Origin: an uncultured Verrucomicrobiota bacterium
GTDB taxonomy: Bacteria; Verrucomicrobiota; Verrucomicrobiia; Verrucomicrobiales; DEV007
Direction: 5' to 3'
Assembly: GCA_902589825.1 (NCBI GenBank)
Contig: CACIUL010000002.1
Span: 53,005-117,004, forward strand
DNA: 64,000 nucleotides
The notes under the pieces: model-generated
Databases searched by the model: none
The model's input: the letters and a program-made list of their open reading frames with translations, nothing else
Told to the model about the DNA's origin: nothing
Made by a program: the position numbers and the translations under genes
Shown: positions 34,252-44,657 of the stretch, one piece after another
Layout of the letters: each line of letters opens with the position of its first letter
How positions within the stretch are numbered: the first letter of the stretch is position 1

Positions 34252-36744
34252 ATGACACCAATGCTCAAGCAGTATACCGCGATCCGGAATGGGCTGCCTG
34301 AGGATGTGCTGCTCTTCTTCAGGCTGGGTGACTTCTATGAGCTGTTCATGGATGATGCCAAGGCAGCTGCCGGGCTGCTCGGTGTGGCCCTGACAAAGCG
34401 CAATGGTATGTCGATGTGCGGCATGCCACATCACTCAGCCCAAACCTATATCGGCAAGCTCATCAAGGCAGGAAAACGCGTGGCCATTGCCGACCAGGTC
34501 GGTGAGGTCAAACCGGGGAAAATCGTTGAGCGTGAAGTCACTCAAATCATCAGTGCCGGAACCGTCAACGACATCAACCTGCTTGAGGATGACATCAGTA
34601 ACTACCTTGCAGGCATTTATCACGGCAATGGGCGCTACGGGCTTGCGGTGCTTGAGCTCACCACGGGGGAATTCAAGATCGCCGAGTTTTCAAGCCGCGA
34701 TGAACTTGAGGATGAACTGAACCGACTTGCCCCATCGGAATTGATCTATAGCGAAGAGCAGGAAGAGCAATTCGACACAGCTTCCGTCAATGGCTCAACC
34801 TATGATGGTTACGCCTTCCTTGAAGATGCCGCCAAAAGCCTGCTGTGCGGACACTTTAAAACGCAGTCACTGGATGGCTTTGGTTGTGCTGAAATGCCCG
34901 CCGCCATATCCGCCGCCGGTGCTATCTCCCACTACGTCAAGACCACTCTGCGCAGGGATCTTTCCCATGTCCGCTCACTCTCCGTATACCGCCCTGACGC
35001 ACATGTCCTCATTGATGCCTCCAGTGCACGCAACCTTGACCTTGTCGAGCACCGTGCCGGGCGAAAGCATACTCTGCTCGGGGTCATGGATCGCACACAA
35101 ACACCTATGGGAGGGCGAAAGCTGAGGGAATGGATCCTGCACCCGCTGCGTGATATGAAGGTTCTGCTTGGCCGGCAGGAATTTATTGGAGCCCTTATTG
35201 ATGAGCCCTTCCAGCTTGCCAAGATGCGGGAAGCTCTCTCTGAGGTCAGGGATATTGAGCGTACCATAAGCCGATTAAGCGGCAACGCAGGCAATGCACG
35301 CGACCTGCAATCCCTTGCAAAGTCGCTTCTTGCTGTGCCAGACATCAGGGATCACCTGATTGCACTCACGGCCGGCCCCCTTGGCGATCAACTCAATCCC
35401 CGTCTGCGTGATTTTCGTGAACTGGTGGACCTTCTTGAGCTTGCCATTGCTGATGAGCCACCGGCCACCATTCGGGAAGGCGGGCTTTTTCGCGACGGCT
35501 ACAGCAAGCAACTCGACGAACTGCGATCTGCTTCCACCGAAGGCAAGCAATGGATTGCCGAGCTACAAAAAAGTGAAGCCGAGCGTACCGGGATCAAGTC
35601 GCTCAAGGTGAAATATAACAACGTCTTCGGTTACTTCATTGAAGTCACAAAGGCGAACCTTGCCAACGTTCCCGAGGATTACAACCGCAAGCAAACCACT
35701 GTCAACGCCGAGCGTTTTATCACGCCAGAACTGAAGGAAATGGAAAACAAGATCCTTGGGGCTGATGAGCGTGCCAAGCAGCTCGAATATGAGGAATTCT
35801 TGAACCTGCGCGAAAGCGCCCTTGAACACCTTGAAGAACTTCAGGACACGGCGGATGCCCTTGCCGAGATAGACGTGATTCTGGGCCTTGCGGAAACCGC
35901 CCGCCTGTTTGGCTACTGCCGCCCAGAACTTGAAGAAAGCAACCGCCTGCACATTGTTGCCGGCCGGCACCCTGTTCTTGATCAACTCGTCACCGAGGAG
36001 AAATTCGTGCCCAACGATGCCACTCTCGATGGCAACGGACAGCGCCTCACGATCCTCACCGGCCCCAACATGGCAGGCAAGTCGACCTATATCCGTCAGG
36101 TTGCACTGATAACACTGATGGCTCAGACCGGCAGCTTTGTTCCCGCCGAGAAAGCCCAAATTGGCCTGGTTGACCGGATCTTCACCCGTGTCGGTGCCAG
36201 TGATGACCTTGCCCGTGGGCAGTCCACGTTCATGGTTGAGATGAACGAGACCGCCCTGATCCTCAACAATGCAAGCGAACGCTCACTGGTGATCCTTGAT
36301 GAAATCGGTCGCGGCACGGCCACTTTCGATGGGCTGAGCATTGCCTGGTCTGTCGCCGAGCACCTGCATGACGCGATAAAGTGCCGAACTCTATTTGCCA
36401 CCCATTACCATGAATTAACGGCGTTGTCGGAAAGTCGTAATGGCATCGGTAACGCCAATATCGCCGTGCGTGAGCGCAATGACCAGATCATCTTCCTGAG
36501 GAAAATTGTCGAGGGTAGTGCCGACCGCAGCTATGGCATCCAGGTTGCCCGCCTTGCCGGTTTGCCGGATGGAATCATTTCCCGCGCCAAGGATATCCTC
36601 AAGCACCTTGAGGAAAACTCCTCTCGACCCGGTGAGAAACAAAAATCTGGTGCTAGCTTAAAACGGAATAAAAAGACAAAATCTGAAGAAAAGGAAAACT
36701 CGCTGCCGGAAAGCCCGTCCCCCCAGCTCAACCTTTTCAATTAG
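34252..36744 (+). CDS. mutS: DNA mismatch repair protein MutS
   Basis: An 830-residue MutS1-type protein. Domain I begins at once, with the mismatch-contacting FRLGDFYELF (F-x-E motif as F-Y-E). The lever and clamp domains lie in the middle. The ATPase domain has Walker A TGPNMAGKST (Gly604 onwards), then DDLARGQSTFMVEMNE, Walker B VILDEIGRGTATFDG and the ATHYHEL switch. It recognises mismatches and recruits MutL. The last 40 residues are a charged linker ending in QLNLFN, similar to the clamp-binding tail of other MutS proteins. No mutL is in the window. Confidence 0.97.
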   Translation: MTPMLKQYTAIRNGLPEDVLLFFRLGDFYELFMDDAKAAAGLLGVALTKRNGMSMCGMPHHSAQTYIGKLIKAGKRVAIADQVGEVKPGKIVEREVTQIISAGTVNDINLLEDDISNYLAGIYHGNGRYGLAVLELTTGEFKIAEFSSRDELEDELNRLAPSELIYSEEQEEQFDTASVNGSTYDGYAFLEDAAKSLLCGHFKTQSLDGFGCAEMPAAISAAGAISHYVKTTLRRDLSHVRSLSVYRPDAHVLIDASSARNLDLVEHRAGRKHTLLGVMDRTQTPMGGRKLREWILHPLRDMKVLLGRQEFIGALIDEPFQLAKMREALSEVRDIERTISRLSGNAGNARDLQSLAKSLLAVPDIRDHLIALTAGPLGDQLNPRLRDFRELVDLLELAIADEPPATIREGGLFRDGYSKQLDELRSASTEGKQWIAELQKSEAERTGIKSLKVKYNNVFGYFIEVTKANLANVPEDYNRKQTTVNAERFITPELKEMENKILGADERAKQLEYEEFLNLRESALEHLEELQDTADALAEIDVILGLAETARLFGYCRPELEESNRLHIVAGRHPVLDQLVTEEKFVPNDATLDGNGQRLTILTGPNMAGKSTYIRQVALITLMAQTGSFVPAEKAQIGLVDRIFTRVGASDDLARGQSTFMVEMNETALILNNASERSLVILDEIGRGTATFDGLSIAWSVAEHLHDAIKCRTLFATHYHELTALSESRNGIGNANIAVRERNDQIIFLRKIVEGSADRSYGIQVARLAGLPDGIISRAKDILKHLEENSSRPGEKQKSGASLKRNKKTKSEEKENSLPESPSPQLNLFN

Positions 36745-36783
36745 TTCTCAGTTAATACCCTCGGACTCATTCCTCTTTGCATC

Positions 36784-37800
36784 ATGATGCGAACCTTTAA
36801 GCTGCTCTCCTGGTTCACGGCTCTCCCCTGCCTGCTTTTCACCACCAACTTTCATGATCTTTGCGCAGGTGAAGGCGCGCGCCACCTGAAGTTTCTCAAT
36901 TACCCGGGATGTATTGAGCTGAGTAATAAGGCCGGCACGGTGGCCGTACTTGGTCATCATGTGGGCGGAAGGGTGCTCAGTTACAAACAGAACGGCAAGG
37001 AGTCCCTTTACCTGAATCCCGCCGAGAAAGAATGGAGCCCGAAAAACGGCAGAAAACCCTCGTCAGCCGGGCGTTTTGACATTGGCCCGGAATACCTGAT
37101 CCCAAAGAGAACTGAGCTTTGGTCCGGCGAATGGAGTGCGAAGATCACCGGGGCACGCAGTGCACGGCTGACCAGTAAACCGGCTGCCGATGCAGGCATC
37201 CGGCTGGTGCGCGACTTTGTCCTCGCTGAAAACTCCTCACACCTGGCATGCACGCAAACCATGGTGAACACCTCCGGGCAAACCCGGCGCTGGTGCCATT
37301 GGGGGCGGATGTTCGCCATTCACGGCGGCATCGGCATCGTGCCCCTGTCTCCGCAATACCAGCGCTTTCCAAAAGGATATATCATGATGCGCGGTCGTGA
37401 TGAAATGCTGATTTTGCCAGAGGATCCAAACATTCGAAAACGCGGCAATTTCCTCGAGATACTGGCGCCCCCAAAGGAACCGAAGCTGGGATTTGATTCC
37501 TACGCGGGATGGTTTGCCTACCAGATGCCCAATGACCTCGCCTTCATTAAAACCTACAAGACCTTTCCGCAGCGTCTCTACGGGGAAATTGCAGGCCTGA
37601 CTCTCTCCATCTGGTATCCCCGGTCCGAATGGGTGCCGGCCTGTGAGCTTGAACCCATCGGCCCGATGGAAGTCCTGCAACCAGGCCAGGAGGCATCATT
37701 CACCGAAAACTGGTATCTTTTACCAAACAAGTTCCCTGAAAAGGGTTCCAGCCTTGACCTTTCTGCGCTTGCAGAAAAAGTAAAGCCACTGCTGCCGTAA
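36784..37800 (+). CDS. exported mutarotase-fold protein (DUF4380-like)
   Basis: A 338-residue protein with a signal peptide (MMRTFKLLSWFTALPCLLFTTNF). The mature part is rich in beta strands, with GGRVLSYKQNGKESLYLNP near residue 60 and RWCHWGRMFAIHG near 170, the pattern of galactose-mutarotase-like (DUF4380) sugar-binding proteins. It probably binds a sugar in the periplasm; catalysis cannot be judged. It is followed after 61 nt by the lactonase-like gene. Confidence 0.65.
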   Translation: MMRTFKLLSWFTALPCLLFTTNFHDLCAGEGARHLKFLNYPGCIELSNKAGTVAVLGHHVGGRVLSYKQNGKESLYLNPAEKEWSPKNGRKPSSAGRFDIGPEYLIPKRTELWSGEWSAKITGARSARLTSKPAADAGIRLVRDFVLAENSSHLACTQTMVNTSGQTRRWCHWGRMFAIHGGIGIVPLSPQYQRFPKGYIMMRGRDEMLILPEDPNIRKRGNFLEILAPPKEPKLGFDSYAGWFAYQMPNDLAFIKTYKTFPQRLYGEIAGLTLSIWYPRSEWVPACELEPIGPMEVLQPGQEASFTENWYLLPNKFPEKGSSLDLSALAEKVKPLLP

Positions 37801-37861
37801 GTTCATTCTGCATGCCCACTTTTGCTCCCGCCCTTTTTACCCAATAGAACCAACCAGCCAC

Positions 37862-38974
37862 ATGACCACCAAGTTTACCTTTTGCACTTTCCTAAGCATC
37901 CTCTGCATGATGCCGGCAACTCTGGCCATTGACGTCTATTTCGGAACAGGCGGCAGGGGGTCCAAGGGCATCTACCGGGCAGAATTTGATCCTGAAACCG
38001 GCAAGTTGAAACCCGCAGTACTAGCAGCAGAAATCAAGGGACCCGGGTTTTTGAGCTGGCACCCTGACGGCAAGAAAATCTATGCCGTGGCACAGGTTGA
38101 AAACGGCCCGGGTGTTGCCGGGTTCCATGTCAAGGAAGACGGTTCCCTACAACAGTTTACTTCCTCTCTGATTCGCGACGGTGGGGGCACACATATTGCT
38201 GTTCATCCCTCCGGCAAATTTCTGCTGACAGCCCAGTATGGTGGTGGTTCAACCGCTCTCCTGCCCATTGACCCGGACGGCAATCTCGGTGAATCCGTCG
38301 TCATGGAGCACAAGGGCGGTTCCAAGGTTGTCGGCAACCGCCAGGATTCCCCTCACCCTCACTGGTGTGGATTTTCCCCGGACGGGCAATTTGCCTTCAC
38401 TCCGGACCTTGGCACGGACAAGATTCATATCTATAAGGTGGAAAATGCCGCCATTGCCAGACATGGCATGGCTGCCAGCGTCCCGGGTGGCGGCCCGCGC
38501 CATATGCGTTTTTCAGCCGATGGGAAGTTCATCTACCTGCTCAACGAGTTATCCCTTTCGGTAACCACCTTTGCCTACAACGCCGAGAAGGGCCGTGCCA
38601 AGCGGCTGACAACCACGCCGGCCCTCAGTGAGGAAACCAAGGCCAGGGAAACCTTCAATTCTGCTGCGGAAATCCTGATCCATCCCAACGGCAAGTTTGT
38701 CTGGTCATCAAACCGCGGTAATGACAGCATTACCTGTTATCGAGCAAATCCTGACACCGGTGCCCTAAGCGTCACGGAAGTGGAGCCGATCCGCGGGGCA
38801 TGGCCGCGCAATATCAACATTGACCCAAGTGCGCGCTGGATTTTGGCGGCAGGGGCTCATTCCGACACCGTATCGGTATTTAAAATCGACCAGGAAACCG
38901 GTGAACTTGCCTACCAGACAAGGGGCCTGATCAAGGTCCCCTCACCGATCTGTATCCTGTTTGGCAAAAAATAA
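37862..38974 (+). CDS. exported lactonase-family beta-propeller protein
   Basis: A 370-residue protein with a signal peptide (MTTKFTFCTFLSILCMMPATLA). Repeated blades of the 7-bladed lactonase family follow: YFGTGGRGSKGIYRAEFD, the WHPDGKKIYAV segment, HPHWCGFSPDGQFAFTPDLGTDKI and HPNGKFVWSSNRGNDSI. The family includes 6-phosphogluconolactonase (Pgl/YbhE), but many PVC members are exported and act on unknown lactones or serve as structural propellers. Export makes a pentose-phosphate role unlikely. It converges on the DUF1501 gene with 14 nt between stops. Confidence 0.85.
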   Translation: MTTKFTFCTFLSILCMMPATLAIDVYFGTGGRGSKGIYRAEFDPETGKLKPAVLAAEIKGPGFLSWHPDGKKIYAVAQVENGPGVAGFHVKEDGSLQQFTSSLIRDGGGTHIAVHPSGKFLLTAQYGGGSTALLPIDPDGNLGESVVMEHKGGSKVVGNRQDSPHPHWCGFSPDGQFAFTPDLGTDKIHIYKVENAAIARHGMAASVPGGGPRHMRFSADGKFIYLLNELSLSVTTFAYNAEKGRAKRLTTTPALSEETKARETFNSAAEILIHPNGKFVWSSNRGNDSITCYRANPDTGALSVTEVEPIRGAWPRNINIDPSARWILAAGAHSDTVSVFKIDQETGELAYQTRGLIKVPSPICILFGKK

Positions 38975-38988
38975 TTGCCGCCTGCGCC

Positions 38989-40455
38989 CTAGGCCAGCAG
39001 GCCCTTGATCACCTCGGCGGGAACCACCCCGGTCAGTTTCTGGTCCAATCCGCCATAGGGATAGGTGACCCGTTCATGGTCCAGCCCCATGAGGTGGAGG
39101 ATGGTTGCGTGCAGGTCCCTGACGTGGTGCCTGTTGACCGCAGCTTCATGACCCAGGGGATCGGTTTCCCCGTAACTCGTCCCGGGCTTGACGCCACCGC
39201 CGGCAAGCCAGTAGGTAAATCCTTTCGGGTTGTGATCCCTTCCGCCGTTTTTACCCTGCCAGACGGGTTGCCGCCCGAATTCACCACCCCAGACCACGAG
39301 TGTCTCCTCGAGCATGCCACGCTGTTCAAGGTCGGCAAGCAGCCCTGCTATGGGCCGGTCAATTTCCGGGCAATGGATTTTCAGGTTTTCCTCGACACCG
39401 TTATGGGCATCCCAGTTCTGTTGCTGGTGACCACCCCCGGAGTATAGCTGGACAAAGCGCACACCTCGCTCAACAAGCCGGCGGGCAATCAGACACTGCC
39501 TGCCAAAATGGGCTGGCGGAATGGAAAGCGCATGGTCACCCTTGAGCAGGTCCAGACCGTAAAGCTGCCTGGTTTTCAGCGATTCAGCGGAAATATCCAG
39601 AGCCTCCGGTGCCGAAGTATGCAGCTGGTAGGCAAGGTCATAGCTTGCAATACGGGCACTGAGCTCGGAATAGGACTGGCGAGCTGCAAGGTGCGCCCGG
39701 TTGAATGCGTTGATTGTCCGGATTTTGTCCCCCTGCATCTCATGGGTAACCTGGCCGCGGGGTGAGAGGTTCAGGATAGGATTACCGGTGGACCTCAGAA
39801 CGGTTCCCTGGAAGGCTGCCGGCATGTATCCGCTCGCCCAGTTGGCCGCTCCTGGAATCGGGCCGCCACGCGGGTCAAGCATAACCACAAACCCGGGCAG
39901 GTTCGGGTTGGAAGACCCGAGCGCGTGGGCAACCCATGCACCAAGTGAAGGATGCCCCTGCAGGATGCGACCACAGTTCATCTGGAGGTTTGCCGAGCCG
40001 TGGGCAAAGGAATCCATATACAGGGACTTGATCACCGCCAGCTTGTCCATGTGGGCGGCGATATTCGGCAGGGCATCAGAACACCAGAGGCCGGATTCAC
40101 CATGTTGCTTGAAAACGCGCCGGGTGCCAAGCAGCTTGGACTTCCTGATCTCACGCCGCCGGATCTCCATGTCCACCTCCTTGCCGTCGTTTTTCTGCAA
40201 CTCCGGCTTGTAGTCGAACAAGTCCATCTGCGAAGGGCCGCCATACATGTATAGATAAATGCAGGCCTTTGCCTTTGTCGGGAAATGGGCTGGGCGCACA
40301 GCCAGTGGATTGACCAGTGCCGAGGCCGGCGCTGCACCGAAAACACGCTCACCAGGAAAAATACCGGAGAGGGAAATTCCCGCCATCGAAGTACCGAAGC
40401 TGCGCAGGAAATCACGGCGTCCCTGCTTTTCAAGATCTCGGATAATGGAACTCAT
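38989..40455 (-). CDS. DUF1501 protein, Tat-exported
   Basis: A 488-residue protein with a twin-arginine leader (G-R-R-D-F-L-R-S near residues 12-19). The DUF1501 body has YMYGGPSQMDLFDYKPEL, the AHGSANLQMNCGRILQGHPSLGAWV segment, LVVWGGEFGRQPVWQGKNGGRDHNP and YGGLDQKL. The fold is alkaline-phosphatase/sulfatase-like, but function is not established; members are nearly always next to DUF1549/DUF1553 c-haem proteins, as here. It is the third gene of a minus-strand operon. Confidence 0.9.
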   Translation of the reverse strand: MSSIIRDLEKQGRRDFLRSFGTSMAGISLSGIFPGERVFGAAPASALVNPLAVRPAHFPTKAKACIYLYMYGGPSQMDLFDYKPELQKNDGKEVDMEIRRREIRKSKLLGTRRVFKQHGESGLWCSDALPNIAAHMDKLAVIKSLYMDSFAHGSANLQMNCGRILQGHPSLGAWVAHALGSSNPNLPGFVVMLDPRGGPIPGAANWASGYMPAAFQGTVLRSTGNPILNLSPRGQVTHEMQGDKIRTINAFNRAHLAARQSYSELSARIASYDLAYQLHTSAPEALDISAESLKTRQLYGLDLLKGDHALSIPPAHFGRQCLIARRLVERGVRFVQLYSGGGHQQQNWDAHNGVEENLKIHCPEIDRPIAGLLADLEQRGMLEETLVVWGGEFGRQPVWQGKNGGRDHNPKGFTYWLAGGGVKPGTSYGETDPLGHEAAVNRHHVRDLHATILHLMGLDHERVTYPYGGLDQKLTGVVPAEVIKGLLA

Positions 40456-40487
40456 GGTGTTTTTTCTATAGGGGGCTGGTGAACCGC

Positions 40488-43400
40488 TTAATCCACATAC
40501 AGGAACTCATTAAGGTTTAAAAGCAGGGAACAGAATTGAGCAAGGGCCCGGCGCCCGTGGCGGTCAGGATCCGGTGCAAGCACTATCCCGCCTGGCTCTG
40601 CAGCATCAGCGGCAGGAGTCTCCGCCTGGGTGAAAATGAGAGTCTTGCCGCCTGACTCAATCTTTATATTGCGGTATTCCACCTCTGCCCCCCAGGTGCG
40701 CAGACCGGCAAGTCCGGGCGGCAGCGGCTTTTTCACAATAAAGTCAATATAGGGTTTATCGCGCCCATCAAGGTAAACCTTTACCCGGTCACCTGCCACC
40801 TGAGTCCTGATTTGATGCCATTTGCCGCGGGTCACCGGGGCCGGAACGGAAGCAAGTGTTATAAAGTTATTCTCGTGGGAACCAAGGACAAGCTTCTGCT
40901 CATGGAGGTAGAGGCTTACCTCGTAGCCGTTCCAGTTGTCCGCCCCCACCTTGGGATCGGTGACATTCATGATCAGGCCGGCAATGTCACCGTCCGTCAC
41001 GCGCAAACCGGCGGTAAATGAAACTTCCCCTGCCAACTTTCCGGCAGCATCCCACAAAAGCTTCGGCCCCTTCTCCTTGGTCACGCCAATCACATTATCC
41101 CGCACGGTCCACTTGCCGCCAAACGCACTCCAGCCCCCGGGAAGGTGTACCGATGCGCCCGAAGGCGGTGAAACCCGGGACAACCGGTAATCAATATCAA
41201 TGAGTGGATAACGGCCATTGCCATCCTCGATGGCAACCTCATCAAAAATTACCGGACCGCCCCATGCACTGACGCCAAATCGACCATCGCCCATATCCAA
41301 AGGTTTGGAATCCCCGACAAGCATTTCCAGATCATCAACCACAACACGAATTTGCCCGTTAATAAACTCCACGCTGAAGGCAAGAGGCTGCAACCGGGGT
41401 ATTGCGGCCTGCCGCTCAGAAAGTGTCTCAAATTTGCCCCCGGAATAGTGGCGCACGGCAACCCTCCCGGCATCGGCATCAAGGAGCAGGGCATAACCAT
41501 CAAACTCCTGTCCCCGTGGGCGTGCCTGCAGCAGGATCATGGCACGGGCTGTATTCTTCTCCAGCCGCACTTTCCCGGAAAACCGAAAACCGGGTGTGGC
41601 GATTTGCAGCAGGGCAAAGGGCGGCCAGTCAACTTCTGCATTGATAATTCCCTCGTAACCACCGGTCCATTTGCCCTTGAAGAATTCCCACCCCGCCCCG
41701 GGTCCCTGCAGGAAGCGCTCCGCGGGCAGTAAAGCATGGTAATCCTTGAACAAACTGGGCGGAAAGTCCGGGCGAAACCGGATCTGCCCGGCAGTGACCG
41801 CGTGTTTCTGCCTGGCCTCAGCAAGGAATGTCTCCGCCGTGACGCGCTCACGGCTTACGGGGTCACGGCCAAGGACCAGACGGAAAGCCTCGCCAACCGG
41901 ATCCTTTTTCTCCAGCGCTCGCCGGGCAATCAATGAGGCATTATCCGAGACAAGCTCGCTGTTAAGCAGCAACAGCGCCTGGGGTGCAACCGTGGTTTCC
42001 GGGCGGCTTCCCAGGGAGCCCTCGGTGTTGCTGTAGTCAAAGATCTCGAAAAACGGATACACCATGGTGCGCTTCACGAAGGCGTAGATGCTGCGCCGGT
42101 TGCGCTCTTCAGCCCTGGACCATCCCCAGCCCCTGCCCGGCTTCGATGCACCGGCAACAACCTCCCCGTTGAGGACCGGGAAAAAGCTGGACCCGCCACG
42201 CTTTTTATTGAGCGCTCCACTGGCCTGCAGGATGCGGTCCCGCAGGGTCTCGGCCTCAAGCCTCCTTAAATTTCCCCTCCAGTGGTGGATGTTGTCCGGG
42301 TCGATCTTCCCGTTAGCAGCATGCGGGGAGGAGGAACGCCGGTAGGCACGGGTATTCATGACCACCCGGTGCATGTGCTTTATCGACCATCCTCCCCTGA
42401 TAAACTCCTGGGCAAGGAAATCGAGAAGCACGGCATTGGAAACAGGGTGCCCGGCCTTGCCGAAATCATTCGGCGTGGCCACAATACCGCGCCCGAAATG
42501 ATACTGCCAGATACGGTTGGCCATGACGCGTGCCGTTAGCGGATTGGCCGGGTCGGCAATCCATTTTGCAAGTGCCAGACGGCGACCGGTGCTGACCGTT
42601 GTGGGAACAATATCCGGTTGCAGATGACCGAAAATACCGGGCAGCCTGGGCGTCACCTTCTGCGCCGGGCGCCCGGCATCGCCACGGATAAGCAGGTGCG
42701 TGTCATCTGCCTTGGGACCCTTTTCCGTCACACTAAGGGCCATTCCGGCCTTCACCTTTCGCAACACGGCACCCTCCTTGCCCCTTTGTGGCTTCTGGTA
42801 TTGCCGGACATTGCGGAAAAAGGAGGCGAGCTCATAATAATCAACCTGCGAAATAGGGTCGAACATATGGTCATGACACCGGGCGCACCCTACGGTCAGG
42901 CCCAGGAAAGTCTCACTGGTTGTACGCAACATGTCATCGAGCCCGTCAAACTCCGCCGCCCTTTTGTCATCCGGCTCATCATCAAAGACACCAAGCCGGT
43001 AGAAGCCCGTGGCGATCAGGCCTTCATCCCCGCCATCGGTCAGCTCATCCCCGGCGAGCTGCTCAAGGATAAAGCGATCATATGGCTTGTCGGAATTAAA
43101 TGCTGCAATGACATAGTCGCGGTAACGCCAGGCGTTGGGTTTTTCATCATCGCGCTCATAACCGTTGGTTTGCGCATAGCGCACCACGTCCAGCCAATGC
43201 CGCCCCCAGCGCTCCCCGTACTCGGGCAATGCCAAAAGCCGGTCAATAAGCCTGGCAAAGGCTTCGGCAACGGGAGCCTTATCCGCCGCGAATTCACGGA
43301 TTTGACTATAGGTTGGCGCAAGGCCAAGGAGATCAAAATAAGCACGCCGGATCAACTGCTCACGACTGGCCGGGGGATTGGCAACCAGTCCCTTTTCAGA

Positions 43401-43583
43401 GAGTTTGGCATCGATAATGGCATCAATGCCTGCAGGGTTTGGCTGCTGAAGGTCCTGGAATGCCCAGTAAGCACGGTCCTCAGCGGTAATCTCGAACTTG
43501 TCCTCCGCGTGGACGCAATTCAGGCCGAGTGCAAAAAGCAATGCGATGCCCGGGCATGCCCGCTTATACCTTTTACGGCTCAT
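40488..43583 (-). CDS. DUF1549/DUF1553 protein with ConA-like domains
   Basis: A 1031-residue exported protein. DUF1549 (about residues 45-260) includes the RRAYFDLLGLAP and YGERWGRHWLDVVRYAQTNG segments and the C-A-R-C-H-D motif. DUF1553 (about 325-590) includes ANRIWQYHFGRGIVATPNDFG. Two consecutive ConA/LamG-like beta-sandwich regions (about 640-810 and 820-1000) follow, likely carbohydrate-binding. The usual N-terminal PSCyt1 haem domain is not visible, so the single C-x-x-C-H is the only haem candidate. The start overlaps the upstream isomerase stop by 4 nt. The protein pairs with DUF1501; the pair may act on extracellular polysaccharides. Confidence 0.88.
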   Translation of the reverse strand: MSRKRYKRACPGIALLFALGLNCVHAEDKFEITAEDRAYWAFQDLQQPNPAGIDAIIDAKLSEKGLVANPPASREQLIRRAYFDLLGLAPTYSQIREFAADKAPVAEAFARLIDRLLALPEYGERWGRHWLDVVRYAQTNGYERDDEKPNAWRYRDYVIAAFNSDKPYDRFILEQLAGDELTDGGDEGLIATGFYRLGVFDDEPDDKRAAEFDGLDDMLRTTSETFLGLTVGCARCHDHMFDPISQVDYYELASFFRNVRQYQKPQRGKEGAVLRKVKAGMALSVTEKGPKADDTHLLIRGDAGRPAQKVTPRLPGIFGHLQPDIVPTTVSTGRRLALAKWIADPANPLTARVMANRIWQYHFGRGIVATPNDFGKAGHPVSNAVLLDFLAQEFIRGGWSIKHMHRVVMNTRAYRRSSSPHAANGKIDPDNIHHWRGNLRRLEAETLRDRILQASGALNKKRGGSSFFPVLNGEVVAGASKPGRGWGWSRAEERNRRSIYAFVKRTMVYPFFEIFDYSNTEGSLGSRPETTVAPQALLLLNSELVSDNASLIARRALEKKDPVGEAFRLVLGRDPVSRERVTAETFLAEARQKHAVTAGQIRFRPDFPPSLFKDYHALLPAERFLQGPGAGWEFFKGKWTGGYEGIINAEVDWPPFALLQIATPGFRFSGKVRLEKNTARAMILLQARPRGQEFDGYALLLDADAGRVAVRHYSGGKFETLSERQAAIPRLQPLAFSVEFINGQIRVVVDDLEMLVGDSKPLDMGDGRFGVSAWGGPVIFDEVAIEDGNGRYPLIDIDYRLSRVSPPSGASVHLPGGWSAFGGKWTVRDNVIGVTKEKGPKLLWDAAGKLAGEVSFTAGLRVTDGDIAGLIMNVTDPKVGADNWNGYEVSLYLHEQKLVLGSHENNFITLASVPAPVTRGKWHQIRTQVAGDRVKVYLDGRDKPYIDFIVKKPLPPGLAGLRTWGAEVEYRNIKIESGGKTLIFTQAETPAADAAEPGGIVLAPDPDRHGRRALAQFCSLLLNLNEFLYVD

Positions 43584-44461
43584 CGTTGAAAGCTCAGGTT
43601 ATCCTGCCTCGCCGCAATTCGCTCAAGGTAATCCAGGCTTCGCCGGATACCCTCCTCGCAATCATGCAGAGGCTCGTATTCTATCAGGTAGACGCCCGAA
43701 AAGCTCATGCGCTCAAAGAAGGGCGCATAATCCAGGTCATCATCCCCTATGGCCACGGCCACCCAGCCCTCTCCCTGGCGACTCCAGTCCTTCATGTGGC
43801 AATAGTTGATGCGCTCGTTAATGATCGACAGGCAGCAGTCCGGGTCATCCGGCCGAACCGCCTTGATGTTGCCCGGATCAAAATTAAAACCCACCCTGGG
43901 AGGTAATTCCGCAATCAGGCGGCGCAGGCAATCAGGATCGGTGGTCACTGAGTTGATATGCGTTGCTGAGCCGTCATCATTAAAGCGAATGCCACCATGG
44001 GTCTCAATGGCAATGGTCAACCCCAGCCCGGCGCACTGCCCCTCCATGGCCTCAAAGGCACTGATCATGCGACTCCAGATTTCGGGGGTAACCTCCGCTG
44101 CCGGGGTAAACCCGGCAAAGAGCCGGACATGGGTGGCACCACACTCGGCAGCCGCGACGAGTTGCCTGCTGCACTTCTCGATCATTTCCGCATGAGCACC
44201 CGCATCGGCAAGGGTAAAGTCATTTTCGATGCAGCAAAACGGTGTCTGGATGCCAAACTCCTCATTGAGCGCACGATACTCGGCAATCTGGCCGGGATCG
44301 GGAAACTCGGGCAGGCGCCCGGCCTGATCGCCGCCAATACCAAATTCCAGCCACTGGCAGTTAAATTTGGCGGCAATTTCAAAATGCTGCCGCATCGGAA
44401 GGTTGCGAAACCCCCACTCGCCAAGTCCCACGGAGATGGTCCGCTCATTTTGCATGGTCAT
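43580..44461 (-). CDS. sugar phosphate isomerase/epimerase family protein
   Basis: A 293-residue TIM-barrel protein of the xylose-isomerase-like family. Metal-binding positions are visible as CCIENDFTL, IAIETHGGIRF, GFNFDPGNIKA and the INYCHMKDW His, with YLIEYEP near the end. No signal peptide, so it is cytoplasmic. It likely isomerises a sugar released by the neighbouring glycan-degrading enzymes. First gene of the minus-strand operon with the DUF1549/1553 and DUF1501 genes (4-nt overlap), divergent from the sulfatase at 44658. Confidence 0.85.
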   Translation of the reverse strand: MTMQNERTISVGLGEWGFRNLPMRQHFEIAAKFNCQWLEFGIGGDQAGRLPEFPDPGQIAEYRALNEEFGIQTPFCCIENDFTLADAGAHAEMIEKCSRQLVAAAECGATHVRLFAGFTPAAEVTPEIWSRMISAFEAMEGQCAGLGLTIAIETHGGIRFNDDGSATHINSVTTDPDCLRRLIAELPPRVGFNFDPGNIKAVRPDDPDCCLSIINERINYCHMKDWSRQGEGWVAVAIGDDDLDYAPFFERMSFSGVYLIEYEPLHDCEEGIRRSLDYLERIAARQDNLSFQR

Positions 44462-44657
44462 TACGGGTAAAAAATTACGGGATCACCTGCTTTTTATCAA
44501 CTGCGTTGGCCAATTGCGGCATTATTCCCCACTGCAAAAGCAGATATTGGCTAAAAAGCAGGCCTGCCGGCAAACCCGAAGTAAAAAAAATCTCCTTACC
44601 CCGGGGAAATCGGTTAAACTCCGCGTCCCTTTAAAACGTTATTGATTCAATCCAGCC

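Noticed and set aside
42618..43589. 323-codon plus-strand open frame
   Set aside because: Antisense to the DUF1549/1553 gene, which has clear domain matches.
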